This document shows, in pieces, positions 36,001 through 46,800 of a stretch of 64,000 bases of DNA (positions are counted from its first letter, which is position 1; every line of letters starts with the position of its first letter). Where the stretch lies: contig NMRA01000413.1 of the NCBI GenBank assembly GCA_002633005.1, positions 71,926 through 135,925 of the forward strand, written 5' to 3'. Made by a program: the position numbers and the translations under genes. The notes under the pieces were generated by a model. It searched no databases. It had not been told where the DNA came from and saw nothing but the letters and a program-made list of their open reading frames with translations. Source of the DNA: Phoronis australis (lineage: Eukaryota; Phoronida; Phoronidae).

Positions 36001-36940
36001 CAAGTGTTCGTACATGGCAACATTCCGTAATAAACGAGTAATAGTCTTTGGAATTCCGCTGCAAACTAAACACGAGAATGAGTTTACAAGACCAATCACC
36101 TAAAAGCCGGAAACCCGTCAGCGGAAGAATGTGTCATTCTAAAATGAGACCATAATGTGAGATGCCGTACGCATCGGATCATTGACTTCTATCTGTTTTT
36201 TTCTCATCACGTATCACCGTTTAAGCATATGGAGCCACGGCTAGTGCACAAACACGAACTCCTTTTTCATTTATTCAGTTATTGATCAGTAAACTACGGA
36301 AACAAATAACCGTCCTTTGACGATCTGTCCTTAGGACACTACCGCCACCTTTTTGTGAAGGATGTGCTGGCCGATGGGATAACCCGGCGCCATTTTAGAG
36401 AATCAGTACAAAATGACTGAAAAACTGGAATCATAGTTTTTGAACGATATATCTTGTTTGCATCACGCATGTAAGTAGTACTGGGGAATCTATGTAGTCA
36501 AATTCTTTATATTTCGCACCGTTGCATTGATCGAAATTCGTATATCTTTCTTCCAATAAGGCAAAAGACTTCGAGAGTGTGTCTTCTTTCAAAATTCAAT
36601 ATATGTAACTGAACTCTTCTTGAAATGGTAACATCGGCAATATCAACGAAATGCCCCTTTAAGTACTGTGCGAAAGTGAACAAACTGAAATGACAACTGC
36701 AAGTCACGGAACGATCGAAAACATTGCTTTCCTGAATGGACTGAACTTTGATTTTCAACAAAATTCTCAACCCACTCTCTTATAGTGGTAATAGTTTTGG
36801 AGTATTTCTAGAAAGAATGTCAGTGTTTTTGCGGGTTCTTTAGGCAAACTTGGCACTGGAGATTAGTTGCTTTATTAGAGTGAGTCAGCCTATGCGGTCA
36901 TTCAGGTCAGTGACCGTGGGCACTGTGGACATCAGTTGAG
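33070..36940. other. No gene seen
   Basis: Only short frames. A partial copy of the GGTCTCAA MITE family starts near 35583 (AAAATTGGTCTCAAATTGTTC). Confidence 0.4.
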
Positions 36941-36956
36941 GCCATATGAGGGATTC

Positions 36957-37515
36957 TTTAAAGGGGAAGGCAACCTTTTTCATGTCAATTTAGTAAAACT
37001 ACGGTTCGTTGATTATCCCAAACATAGCCATGTTTCATTAATTACTGCTCCCCGTAATTTTATTAATTAGTCGTGCGATCCGGAAGCGACATGGGGTTAA
37101 GAATTTCCAGCGTGCGTTCGAGATTACTGTGAGGATCTGTTTTACTGTTTTTGTGCTGGTTTTCTAAAATTGTCGTCACCACTTCCCATCGACGAGTATT
37201 CTACAACAAGCGCCGGAGCCAAGTACGACGGAGAGTGTCATCTTTCAGAAAGCGGTGTGCTGACATAACCAAAGTACGCGAGAGACGAAAATGAGTACAC
37301 CTCTGTATGCAGCAACCGTGCGGCATGATGACTGACTCGTAAACAAACGCAAATGACTACCGAACTTATCACAACCGCGGAGGTAAAACAAGTATAGGCT
37401 AGCTCACACAGGCAGACTACGTGAAAACAAAATGGCGGGACTTTGTTAACCCCTTAAACGCCACTTTTAGAGTAAGGCACGACTAATTTACAAAATTACG
37501 GGAAGCCGTTACAAC
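36957..37515. mobile_element. Interspersed element with 26-bp inverted arms, copy 1
   Basis: 37051-37076 and 37477-37502 are inverted (24 of 26 matching; CCCGTAATTTT...TTAGTCGTGC). The left part (AAGG.GAAGGCAACC.TTTTCATGTCA, then GTT.GATTATCCCA.ACAT) recurs at 61697-61855. The interior is CpG-rich and has no transposase. Confidence 0.55.
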
Positions 37516-37879
37516 ACAAAAAATAAACATGCCAGTTTTAGAGGGCGCATGCACCCCCGCGTGACATGACTGCAGATGGTGCAGTAGTTCTAGATCTCAT
37601 ACACTAAAGTTTGTTTCAACTGAAAATTTTCAGAGCTGTAGCTTGGGAGTTCGAGTTACTTTACAGGATCCTTCACTTGACACCCTATCATGGAAGTCTG
37701 TGGTTGTATGAGGACTCGGTTCCGTGATACAACGCCACACATTAGCGCCACCATTTGGTAGTCATGGAAATAACTTTAGTAGACACCCTCAAGGAACACA
37801 ATCCTGCCAAAATTTTGTACATCAAAACGCATTGGTAGGCATGGGTGTGCTATTCTATCGCTATGACAAGTCGAATGTA

Positions 37880-38118
37880 CAAGGTTCGTAAGAGCCTTGT
37901 CGAACGAGCCCCCCAATTTGGCGAATTGGGCAAAAAAACGGGTCCTGCTCAGAAAAACAAAAAGTCCGAGTAAACGAGACAAAAGTCCATAGGAATTGGG
38001 CGCAGATGCAGAAGTCGTGGGCCTTTTTTTAGTCCTCATAGATTTTCTTCCGTAAAAGGCCACGTCCGCATAAGGAGAGATTCGAGCCCCCTATATTTTA
38101 GGGTGGGTGCGCGCATGC
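37880..38118. mobile_element. Interspersed element FB2, copy 2 (reverse)
   Basis: The reverse complement shares with 8725-8998, in order, GCGCGCACCCA, GGGGGCTCG, TGCGCC, GGACTTTTTGTTT, TTCGCCAAATTGGGGGGCTC. Confidence 0.65.
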
Positions 38119-38207
38119 CTATAGAGCTCCGACCAAAAACATCAGCACTATCAGCGAAAAAGGTACAGATCGAGTTCAGGGTTTGGCCAATCCTAATATT
38201 TCATATT

Positions 38208-38247
38208 CGGAAATGGCGCATGTCAGTAGACTATGCTCTGCCTATGA
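38208..38247 (+). repeat. 40-bp exact duplicate (copy 1; copy 2 at 39348-39387)
   Basis: CGGAAATGGCGCATGTCAGT through CTGCCTATGA is identical at both places, 1.14 kb apart, suggesting a recent duplication or two copies of a young element. Confidence 0.85.
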
Positions 38248-38369
38248 ACGCCAGAAATTTGTAACATGCACTACTGCGCATGCGCTAAATCTTGCCTGCA
38301 GCCCTCCATAAGAAATACACAAGAGCAGGCAAAAATCAGGAATTTATAAGCAAGGGGAGATAACTACAC

Positions 38370-38665
38370 AATTTGCCGATAGCCTGTCACATAGAGTGTA
38401 TGTTAAGACATGTTACCGTCAAATATCAGCGCCAATGGTGAAAATTTTTCCACGTCTCTTGAAATTTGAAGGTTACCCCGTTCAGGCCTATGTTAACGAT
38501 CGTCCGGAAGCCACTATTTGAGCGCATAGCTCATTTTGAAGTCAAGTTTGTGGCTGAATTCATTTTGCCATCGGATTTGCCGATAGCCTGGGTGACTACC
38601 AGGAGTACTCAGAGGTTGCTGATCCAAATTTCATGTTGTTTCTCGAAAATTTTTCCACGTCTCTT
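38370..38665. repeat. Degenerate ~205-bp tandem duplication
   Basis: TTTGCCGATAGCCTG occurs at about 38375 and 38578, and GAAAATTTTTCCACGTCTCTT at about 38439 and 38645: the same order and offset. Confidence 0.6.
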
Positions 38666-39021
38666 GTGTTCAGAAAATGGATCGACGTACAGTGCTGTCA
38701 GTGAGATGAAATGTTGCCGATCGCCTGGCTGTCGACTCTTTGCAATGGAATTTGCACTCTGTAGATGAGCGATTAGCGTAGAATCGGTTAGAAACGGATT
38801 TGTTCATTTTCTCATCCGGTATGAGTTTAGAAATACTTTCGAAGTCGGATTTTATACACTGGCAGTCATTATGCGAGTAGGCCTATATAGTTGATATACT
38901 AGTAATCTTCAAAATGTTATTTCGTCCACGGTACGTTGTCCTTCGTCTTAATTCAGTAACTGTTACATTGGAGTGGATTCCGGACACAAATATGTATTGA
39001 CAAACATCAGAAGATTAATAA

Positions 39022-39264
39022 AAAGCGCTTTTAGCAGCCCGTTTAAACCAATTGCAAGCACGCAGGTGGCTGGCTGGCGTTCAGTTCACATTTGTTGTGG
39101 TTATGTTGATAGCTGTGTCTGTGACCCCAATCACCCAGCTAGCACTGTCATACTGTAGACCCAGACATTCCAAATGCTGTTATTGTAAACTTGATAAGTA
39201 TTGCTCTGCAGACTGCATTCCGACTTCGGCTCCGGTACTAGTGCCCAAGCTTCATGACCTTTAA
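39022..39264 (+). pseudogene. MYND-zinc-finger-like fragment
   Basis: A stop-free stretch of 80 codons with no usable ATG at its start. Near its end it reads KCCYCKLDKYCSADC, which fits the second half of a MYND finger (C-x2-C-x4-Y-C-S-x2-C spacing). The final W-x2-H-x3-C is absent and the first Cys pair is not intact. A hydrophobic segment precedes it. It may be a decayed exon or chance; no neighbouring exons seen. Confidence 0.25.
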
Positions 39265-39389
39265 CCTTACTATGCGTTGTTATGATTGGTTAGGGACATG
39301 GCGCTAAGCGTCACCTAGCGGATCAAGAATGTTACAAATTTCTGGCGCGGAAATGGCGCATGTCAGTAGACTATGCTCTGCCTATGACT

Positions 39390-41150
39390 CACCCGGCAAT
39401 GAGATCGGGTGCGAGCATGGCAATGTTTTAGTTTTAAATTCCGGCTCAAAACACTTTCGATTAGCGAATTCAAAATTGGCAGCGTCTTCGGGTTCTTATT
39501 CTCAATTCTTTCGTTGGGAATTCCCCCTTGGATGGCCAGCTGCCTTAACAACCGTGACCGGAACTAGCATGAAGCTAAGACAATGAACTTCAATGGGCCC
39601 TGACGTAACAATTGCCCGTCTCTAGAGACCGTTTTGGAATTCGAGTAAACAACATGACGAGACAAATTTTATAACAGTGTTAATCGACGTAAACTAAAAA
39701 TTGTAGTTAGTTGACAGCAGAAGGCAACTAGGTTTTAGTCCGCCTACTCCTTCAACCAATTCTCGTTCTCGTCAACTGCATCACTGGCGTCGATTTTTAA
39801 AGATAAAAAGCAAGAATAAAATCTCACACCCCTTACCTCACAACTAATTGAACGTTGGTGAGTGGTCTTTTCTCCGGCAAGTCAATTCAGAATTGGAGTG
39901 TTGTCGCCTGTTCACTGCGTGCCACACGTACTATGCTTAGGAAGGATTCTGATTAAAATGATGAAATACATAATAATACAGATAACCCCTGACGAACTAA
40001 CCACAACTCGGATCTTGCGGCGAACCTTGGATAACCAAACCTCTAGTGGTTTGCTCTACAGAAATTTGTCCAGCAAACAACAAAGTCTACACGCTTAAGG
40101 CGAAGAGGTGCGAAACTGACGACAATGATGGAAGGAGGGCTAGAGTGATTGCGATCACTTAGGTACCACGGAAGCAAGTTTGTGAAGTCGACTTTAATAG
40201 TTACCTTCCTGATAAGGCGACTCACGGGGTGGGGGGAGGCGTAGGTAAAAACCGTTGACAGGAGTATATAACTGGTGCCGGCTGGGGTGGAGGGTTGTAA
40301 AACTGGTGTTGTTCTCGCGAAGAAAATGGGTGGTGGCGGGGACGAAACTGGAACTTGGGAGGGTAGTTGTTTACCCCCTTCCCCACAAAAGCAAACCTTC
40401 CTACGCCCGTGGTGCTGCGACACTGTGCCCTTAGAAACAGCTCTCAACTAAACATTTCTACTCTGCCCAATAACCAGTCGCGTGTGCATGTAAACAAAGA
40501 AAAAACTTTAAATACCATTCAAATGTAATGTATTTCACAAATCGATGAATATTTCGGATTAACACTGATCACTTCATCAGTTTAGTTAGATACATATAGT
40601 CACATCAAGGGGCTGAGAAACTGACAAAGACTGTCTCCCTACTGGGTGCTCAGCAACATAAGACACATCTGGCGCCGGATAGAAAAAGCTTATATTAATT
40701 AAAAGCAACTTGTCTTGTCACCTAATGCCAATCGGCATCAAAGCGCATCAAGACGAAACAACGAAGACATTAGTAACTAAAGATGACAGGCTCGCAAAAC
40801 CACTGCAGATCGTAACTGTCACTGATCCAGTGACCGAAAGGCTCAGTTAGGGAGATACAGATGCCAAATCAACACAAAATCCCCGACACCCTCACGCCAT
40901 TTTGAACCCTAGCGGAAGTTCTGACAGCTACATATCTGCACTCGGCCACAAAGTTACAAAGAGGTATACAATATTCTACCTCTCAAAGTCCAACCTTCAT
41001 GATACCAATTAACAAAATTAATTAGAGCCAAAACATAAAAATCACCTTCCATAACTGACGCTGAAGCTACTACAATAACAGTATCCTATACACTGAAACT
41101 ATTTGGCAAATTTCATCAACACTAAAATTGAGCAAGCAAGGCTAGGTTTA
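39390..41150. other. No gene seen
   Basis: A 134-codon minus frame (40043-40447) is Pro/Ser-rich and carries no recognisable domain. TATATAAC at about 40265 precedes a 41-codon plus-strand frame beginning at the ATG near 40327; support is too thin to call. Confidence 0.4.
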
Positions 41151-42821
41151 ATTTATTTAAAACAACACATCATACAGGGAGCGGATCACCTTTAGAGACA
41201 AGGGATATATGAGTGATGGAGCATAGGACGTGCCATTACATAGTCATAGTTGTGAAAAAACAAAAAACAACCAGGGTCATTTTTATAAAGCAAACCTCAA
41301 ACCAGTAGCCACAGAACCCAACATAAGGTTCAATATATCAGAATAACCCTCAGCTTTTGGTGGTAAGGGAAGGAGATGAAATTTCAAGAAATGGAAAATA
41401 CTTCCATAAGATACGTCGGGCTGGAGAACAGATCTACCCCTGAGGTTGATATCTTCGTCCATATTTTTATACACACATTACCAACTGAAAGTAGGTCAAT
41501 TCAACCACTATCTGGTTTTATGATCTACACCAGGAGAAAGACAGTTTTAATACATTTTCAATTCTGGGTAACTTCAACTGAGCAATCCCTCATCTAGCCC
41601 TCAAGATGGATAGGCTGTGGAGAAGAAAAACAAGACTTCAAAGTTGCCCACTATAATGCCTATGGAGAAGGACTACCACATACAGCTCACATATAACAAG
41701 CACACAATCTTAAAACAAATGCAATGCCAAAATATGACTTCAGACAACAACATGTTCATCAATAAACAAAATGATTGTCAATTAGACATGCACAATAGAG
41801 TCAAAAATAAAATAATCAGAGTGTGTCATGGTTACCACAACAATAATACTGAACAACCTAATCTAAGTAGCTAACAGTACAAACAAAGTTACTTCCAAAC
41901 TAAACACAATCAAACTCAGCAGCTGATCTGTGCAAAGTGAGTGAGTAACAAGCAGGAAATGTCACCATGGTGATGACCACTCTCCAGACTTTGTTTTGCC
42001 ATTTTGCCTTCAGTAGAAGCACGCTGCTATCTCACTCAGTGCTGACTGCCAACAGTCAACAACAGGTTGTGTACAGACAGTCATTCCAGAGCACTTAGCT
42101 TGCATGCAGTTAGCCACCAAACTCGACAAATTAGTCCAAACCTTATCACGTACAACCAAGCTTGTTTAGCAGCAGTTTTCTATGTTAAAGGATGCATTAA
42201 TAAAACGAGTAAGCATGCTCAATCAAGAAACAAAAATTCAAACCATCTGTAGGTGGCGCTAGTGTAACAACTGTTTGATGAACAGAACTGTATGTATGCA
42301 GGTCACAGAGATTCATTACCTGACTTTACGGTTGCAGACTGCTTTTTGTCCTCGATTTGTTCAGTAACGGCCCATTTTCACACTGTTTTTGTTTGGTTAA
42401 GATTGAGCTTGCATCTATTGATTTTCACACAATATCAGATGCTAATTTACAATTGGTTCAAACGTCTCATCAAGTTGAGCTCAGACAAATCAGTAGAAAG
42501 AAGGGTAACACAATGATGCGATGAATGTCAAAGCATCTAACATCAAACATCGGCAACAACAGGGGGCAGTACCAACGCTACCGTTTAATTGCCACTGTCC
42601 ATCAGTGAATAAATGCTTTCAATGGCATGCCCAATGAGCAGTAAGATGCTTTAACAACATGGTATGTATGTTCAGGTAACACAACACAATGCTCTTGACT
42701 GGTAAATGATAACATGTTTGTACAGCGCTCAATGGCAGGGGATCTGTTTCTAAAACTTAAGATTTAAGACAGAAATTTGGTCATACACTCCCACTTTAGA
42801 ATTATTGTTGAATAAACGCTT

Positions 42822-42991
42822 ACACAGTAATAATGTGTGCATCACAGTCTATAACACACAGTAATAATGTGTGCATCACAGTCTATAACACACAGTAATA
42901 ATGTGTGCATCACAGTCTATAACACACAGTAATAATGTGTGCATCACAGTCTATAACACACAGTAATAATGTGTGCATCACAGTCTATAAC
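42822..42991 (+). repeat. 34-bp minisatellite, 5 perfect copies
   Basis: The unit begins ACACAGTAATAATGTGTGCA and ends TCTATAAC. Copies at 42822, 42856, 42890, 42924 and 42958 show no visible differences. Confidence 0.95.
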
Positions 42992-42993
42992 TA

Positions 42994-43120
42994 ATTTAGA
43001 GAAACTATCTCAGTAACTACCAGTAATATTCTCAGACTTTCACTTTTGCTCAAGTGAGATTTAATTATTTTTTATAAATTGTTGTGTGGAGTCTAGCACC
43101 AAATTTCTGTCCATTAAATT
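42994..43120. repeat. Dispersed repeat, copy 2
   Basis: Counterpart of 1776-1905, directly abutting the 34-bp minisatellite. Confidence 0.55.
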
Positions 43121-43740
43121 AAACACAAATCAAAAGGGCTGAAATAACTGTCCTTGCTTCATATGCTACCCAAAATAATAGCTTTCTTAAAAAAAAACTG
43201 GTGAAGTATCTATCCCCCTACAGAAGATAATTCCTTAAGAAATGGCAAAATATTGTTGATTCATTATAATAACTGTCGTCTTGGTTAAGTAATTCTTAGA
43301 TTGACACATATATAAAGCAAATACGCTAAATAAGAGAATGATAAGCCAATAAAATAACAGCAAACTCCATTGCACATAAAAATTTAGGACTCAAAAATTA
43401 AACTTTAAAATAAATCTTTCATACAATAACTTAATAACTGAAATAAAGTGCAATAATGCCAAAATAAGTTTTAATAAATTAAAGCTAACATTTGGTACAA
43501 AGTTCTTTTAACATACAGCCATTAATGCGAGGGGATTGTGGAGATTGATATTTAAACCACCAAATATTCCAAATATCAGAGTATAAAAGCTACATCATTT
43601 TCTCTGTGACAGAACACGGTTACAGTTATAATAATTCTCTCAAGTTCTAGACAGAGCTTCACCACACTGAGTACACTGTGGCTTTATGTGCTCCCCTCTT
43701 TTCTATCTGCTTGTCATTATGCACAGTGTCACGTCCACGA

Positions 43741-43836
43741 TCATAGACCAAGACCTTCCCTCTCTGACAACACGTACAGCATGGTGGAACAGCCCATCTC
43801 AGGACGACGATCTACAGCCTTCACTAAATCAGGAAC
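43741..43836 (-). CDS. Naam: Naam exon g (C-terminus, stop)
   Basis: Acceptor tatacaacag before 43836; 31 residues beginning VPDLVKAVDRRPEMG, then TGA at 43743-43741. The RRPEMG/RRPELG motif is the expected tail of EF-hand nicotinamidases and restores the HSNEV sequence across the junction. Confidence 0.88.
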   Translation of the reverse strand, partial: VPDLVKAVDRRPEMGCSTMLYVLSEREGLGL

Positions 43837-46800
43837 CTGTTGTATAATAAGCACAAGCATAATTCGTATTCACGTTCAAAACTAGAATGTGTTGTAACTA
43901 CTGCTGGGCTGCATAAAACTTTAAAAAGTTTTTCCATTGGATAGAAATTTTGCTTGTTGCATGGTCATTTTGCGAATAGGGAAAACCGAAACGTGCATCT
44001 CCTAGAGTATAGAATTGTGGGATATGAATCATCCAATCGTAATTCAAAGAAGTGCCATGAAGGTGATCATTGCTCAGTAAGCAGGTAGTTAATGTTGGAC
44101 AGATGCCAATCGGTTCCTCATGTATTTGATAACTGAACTTCCCAGTGGTTGAAATACTATTAAAATGAAGTGATATCTACTGATCGTTTGTCTGCATCTT
44201 CTGACAGTGCTGCATAAGATAAGCAATATCGCACTGCCCGTAAAAAGGTCAAATGTTCGACAGCAGTAACAAAATGCAAAGTGATTGTTATACTGCATAA
44301 ATCTTTCATGCATCTGCGGTCTGAGCACACCATAGGCATTGCAAAACGTAAGTAGGATCTGATTTTCATCTGAATGACTGTAAGCTTTAACAACTTAAAA
44401 AATAAGGTCTATGCCCCCTCCCACGACCACAAAGTGCGTGCATTACTCAAAAATTATTAAGAATGTGACAAAAAATGTCAATTGTAAAAATGAATGGGAC
44501 AATGAAAACTTGAAAGCTTAAATATTGAGTGAGGTTACCAACTAAATTACGCAGCTTAGAGGATTGATTGGTCAATAATCAATTACACTCACAGGGGCAC
44601 CAGATATTGAGAAACAGTTTGATGCCCATTATTCAGAGAAGAAAACTGGTACTCGAGATGTGGAACTATTTACTAACAGAAGATTGAGTGTACAGTGAGG
44701 AGAAATGAGCAAATAAGTAGTAAACAAAGTTTTTGTTTGGTTTCTATTCCTTCTTAAAAGTACATGTTAGTAGTTGCTTTCCCTTTTTACAGTGCTTTAC
44801 TAGATATGGAAAATATAATAGAATTAATTTTAAACTTGTCAGAACAAAAACCAAATCAATGAAATACTTCTATTTTGAAATTAAAGCATGTCCACAGATT
44901 TGAAGAGTTATTCTCATCATACCATTCGCACATCAAGTCACCATGAAAACGTATCTATCTAAGTCCCACCTCATTGGAATGTACGACCAGTCCACCCTTC
45001 ATTTCCACAGCACTCTTTGTCTTTGATATAGTGTCATCAATGATTCCTCTACAAGCATCATCAATGAGAACAGTACGGAAGCCTTCTTCTAGTGAGTCTA
45101 TGGATGTTGACGCTGGAAACAACAGTTGGACAATGAACTTTTCTCCACCAGATGGCACCAATGATGGAGACGTCATTTAACTAGACCATTTACCACTATA
45201 AATTTGGTCTCAACTTATTCCTTACTGAGATGAAAAGTCATTTTTGGTCTTGTAAACAACTAACAGTTCATTATTGCTTGAGACCATGCTCAGTGAATAA
45301 AATAACACGACGTGACAAGACAACTTGTAGAGCCTGGCCTCAACCAATAGTGAGCTGTCAGTTCTTTCCAAGACTAGAAATAAAACCTGTTTTGATTGAG
45401 ACCAATTTCAGAAAGGTAAGCAGTCTAAATAAAAAAGTGGTTTCTAGTTGGCCAACGTGGAGTGATATTGTATCAGCTAAAGTCTTGAAACATATTTTTG
45501 CATAGCCATTAATTTTGTGCCGTAGTCCTTACTTGAACACATGATACAGCAAAATAAATGAAATTTTAATTTTATAGTGTTAAGAAGCATTAATTGTGGG
45601 ACAGAAATATGCAAATAAAAACAACAAGAGCAATGTGGAGCATTGAAATACGCCCATGGCTGCAACGCAAACAGTGTGCGTCTAGTGGTGATTTTTAGCA
45701 TCACGAAAATCGTCATATGATGGCGTAGAATATGTTGAATCCATCCGAAATTGGAAGGGCGCTGTTATCTTCATAACAGAAACTTCTTTCACAATTTTAT
45801 GAAAAAAGCATCAAAGAATTCTGAAGATATACAGGGAAAGGTAAAAAATGCCACTAGGGGGCACATCGGTAGCCAGAGGCGTCCAAACAGTCATTGGCAG
45901 CCATTGTCATTCCTATAGGAAAACACCTAGAAACGTTCACAAACATCTTGCGAAGGAATCAGGAGTTACAGCCATGGTCACAAAAATACAAAGTAACCTC
46001 TAGAGGACACCACAGGTGTCAAACCCATCTGAAAATCAACGTCAGTCATGGTGTTCTCATCAGGAACACAACTGCTACAATCCACAATGATCCTTTGATC
46101 AGTTTGGTGGATAAAGAGGTAGATGCTAAAAAACACAAAGAAATAAAATATAATGTCCACTAGATGGCGCAGAGTATGATCAATGCGTCTGAAATGGAAA
46201 GGCATGGTTGACTCCTTAATAGAAACCTATTTTCAAAATTTCACAAAAATACATCAATGAACTAAAGATAGAGGCAAACTAAATTGTCACTAGGGGGTAC
46301 AGCTGTAGTCAGATTGATCTGAAACACATAATCATCTTTTACAAACTCCATTGGAACATATCTGCCAAATTTCACAAAGATCCTCCAAAGAGTTATGCAG
46401 AAACAGCCCTGGGCACAAAAGACAAAATTGTCACTAGGGGTTGCTAGAGCAGTCAGACTCATCCGAAAATTGGTGTCAGTCATGGTTTTCTCATTAGGAA
46501 TACATCTGCCAATTTTCATAATGATCCTCTCAGTGGCTTGGCAGATATAGAGACAGACGTCAAACAGGAACTAAAATTTTTTTAAATTGCCACCAGGTGG
46601 TGCAAAATACATCAAATCCCTCAAACAGAGGCAAATGCAAAAAAACTAACATCACCACTAGGGGGTAGAGCGATAATCGGTAAACTCATCATCTGTCATC
46701 AGCTTCATACGAACACATCTGCCAAATTTCATTATGATACTGCAAGGAGTTTAGATACAGTCGCGGATACCCGATGCCCAGACAGAGACGACAGCAATAT

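Larger units (their letters stand above)
41152..43740 (-). other. Possible 3' UTR / downstream region of Naam
   Basis: No coding exon seen. On the minus strand the sequence is T-rich as in 3' UTRs. A canonical AATAAA (plus-strand TTTATT at 41152-41157) and several ATTAAA variants (for example near 43063 and 43468) could end the transcript. It contains the 34-bp minisatellite at 42822-42991. Confidence 0.3.

Noticed and set aside
39139-39264. Endothelin-like peptide precursor
   Set aside because: Cys spacing after the second Cys is 5 rather than 7, and there is no ATG-initiated signal peptide. The MYND-like pattern fits better.
44955-44969. Stop after V-G-L-R as the nicotinamidase C-terminus
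   Set aside because: Splicing at GAG|GTGGGA to 43836 restores the conserved VPDLVKAVDRRPEMG tail.
45894-46519. Short ORFs in both directions
   Set aside because: They fall in the repeat array of a Naam intron and have no family resemblance.
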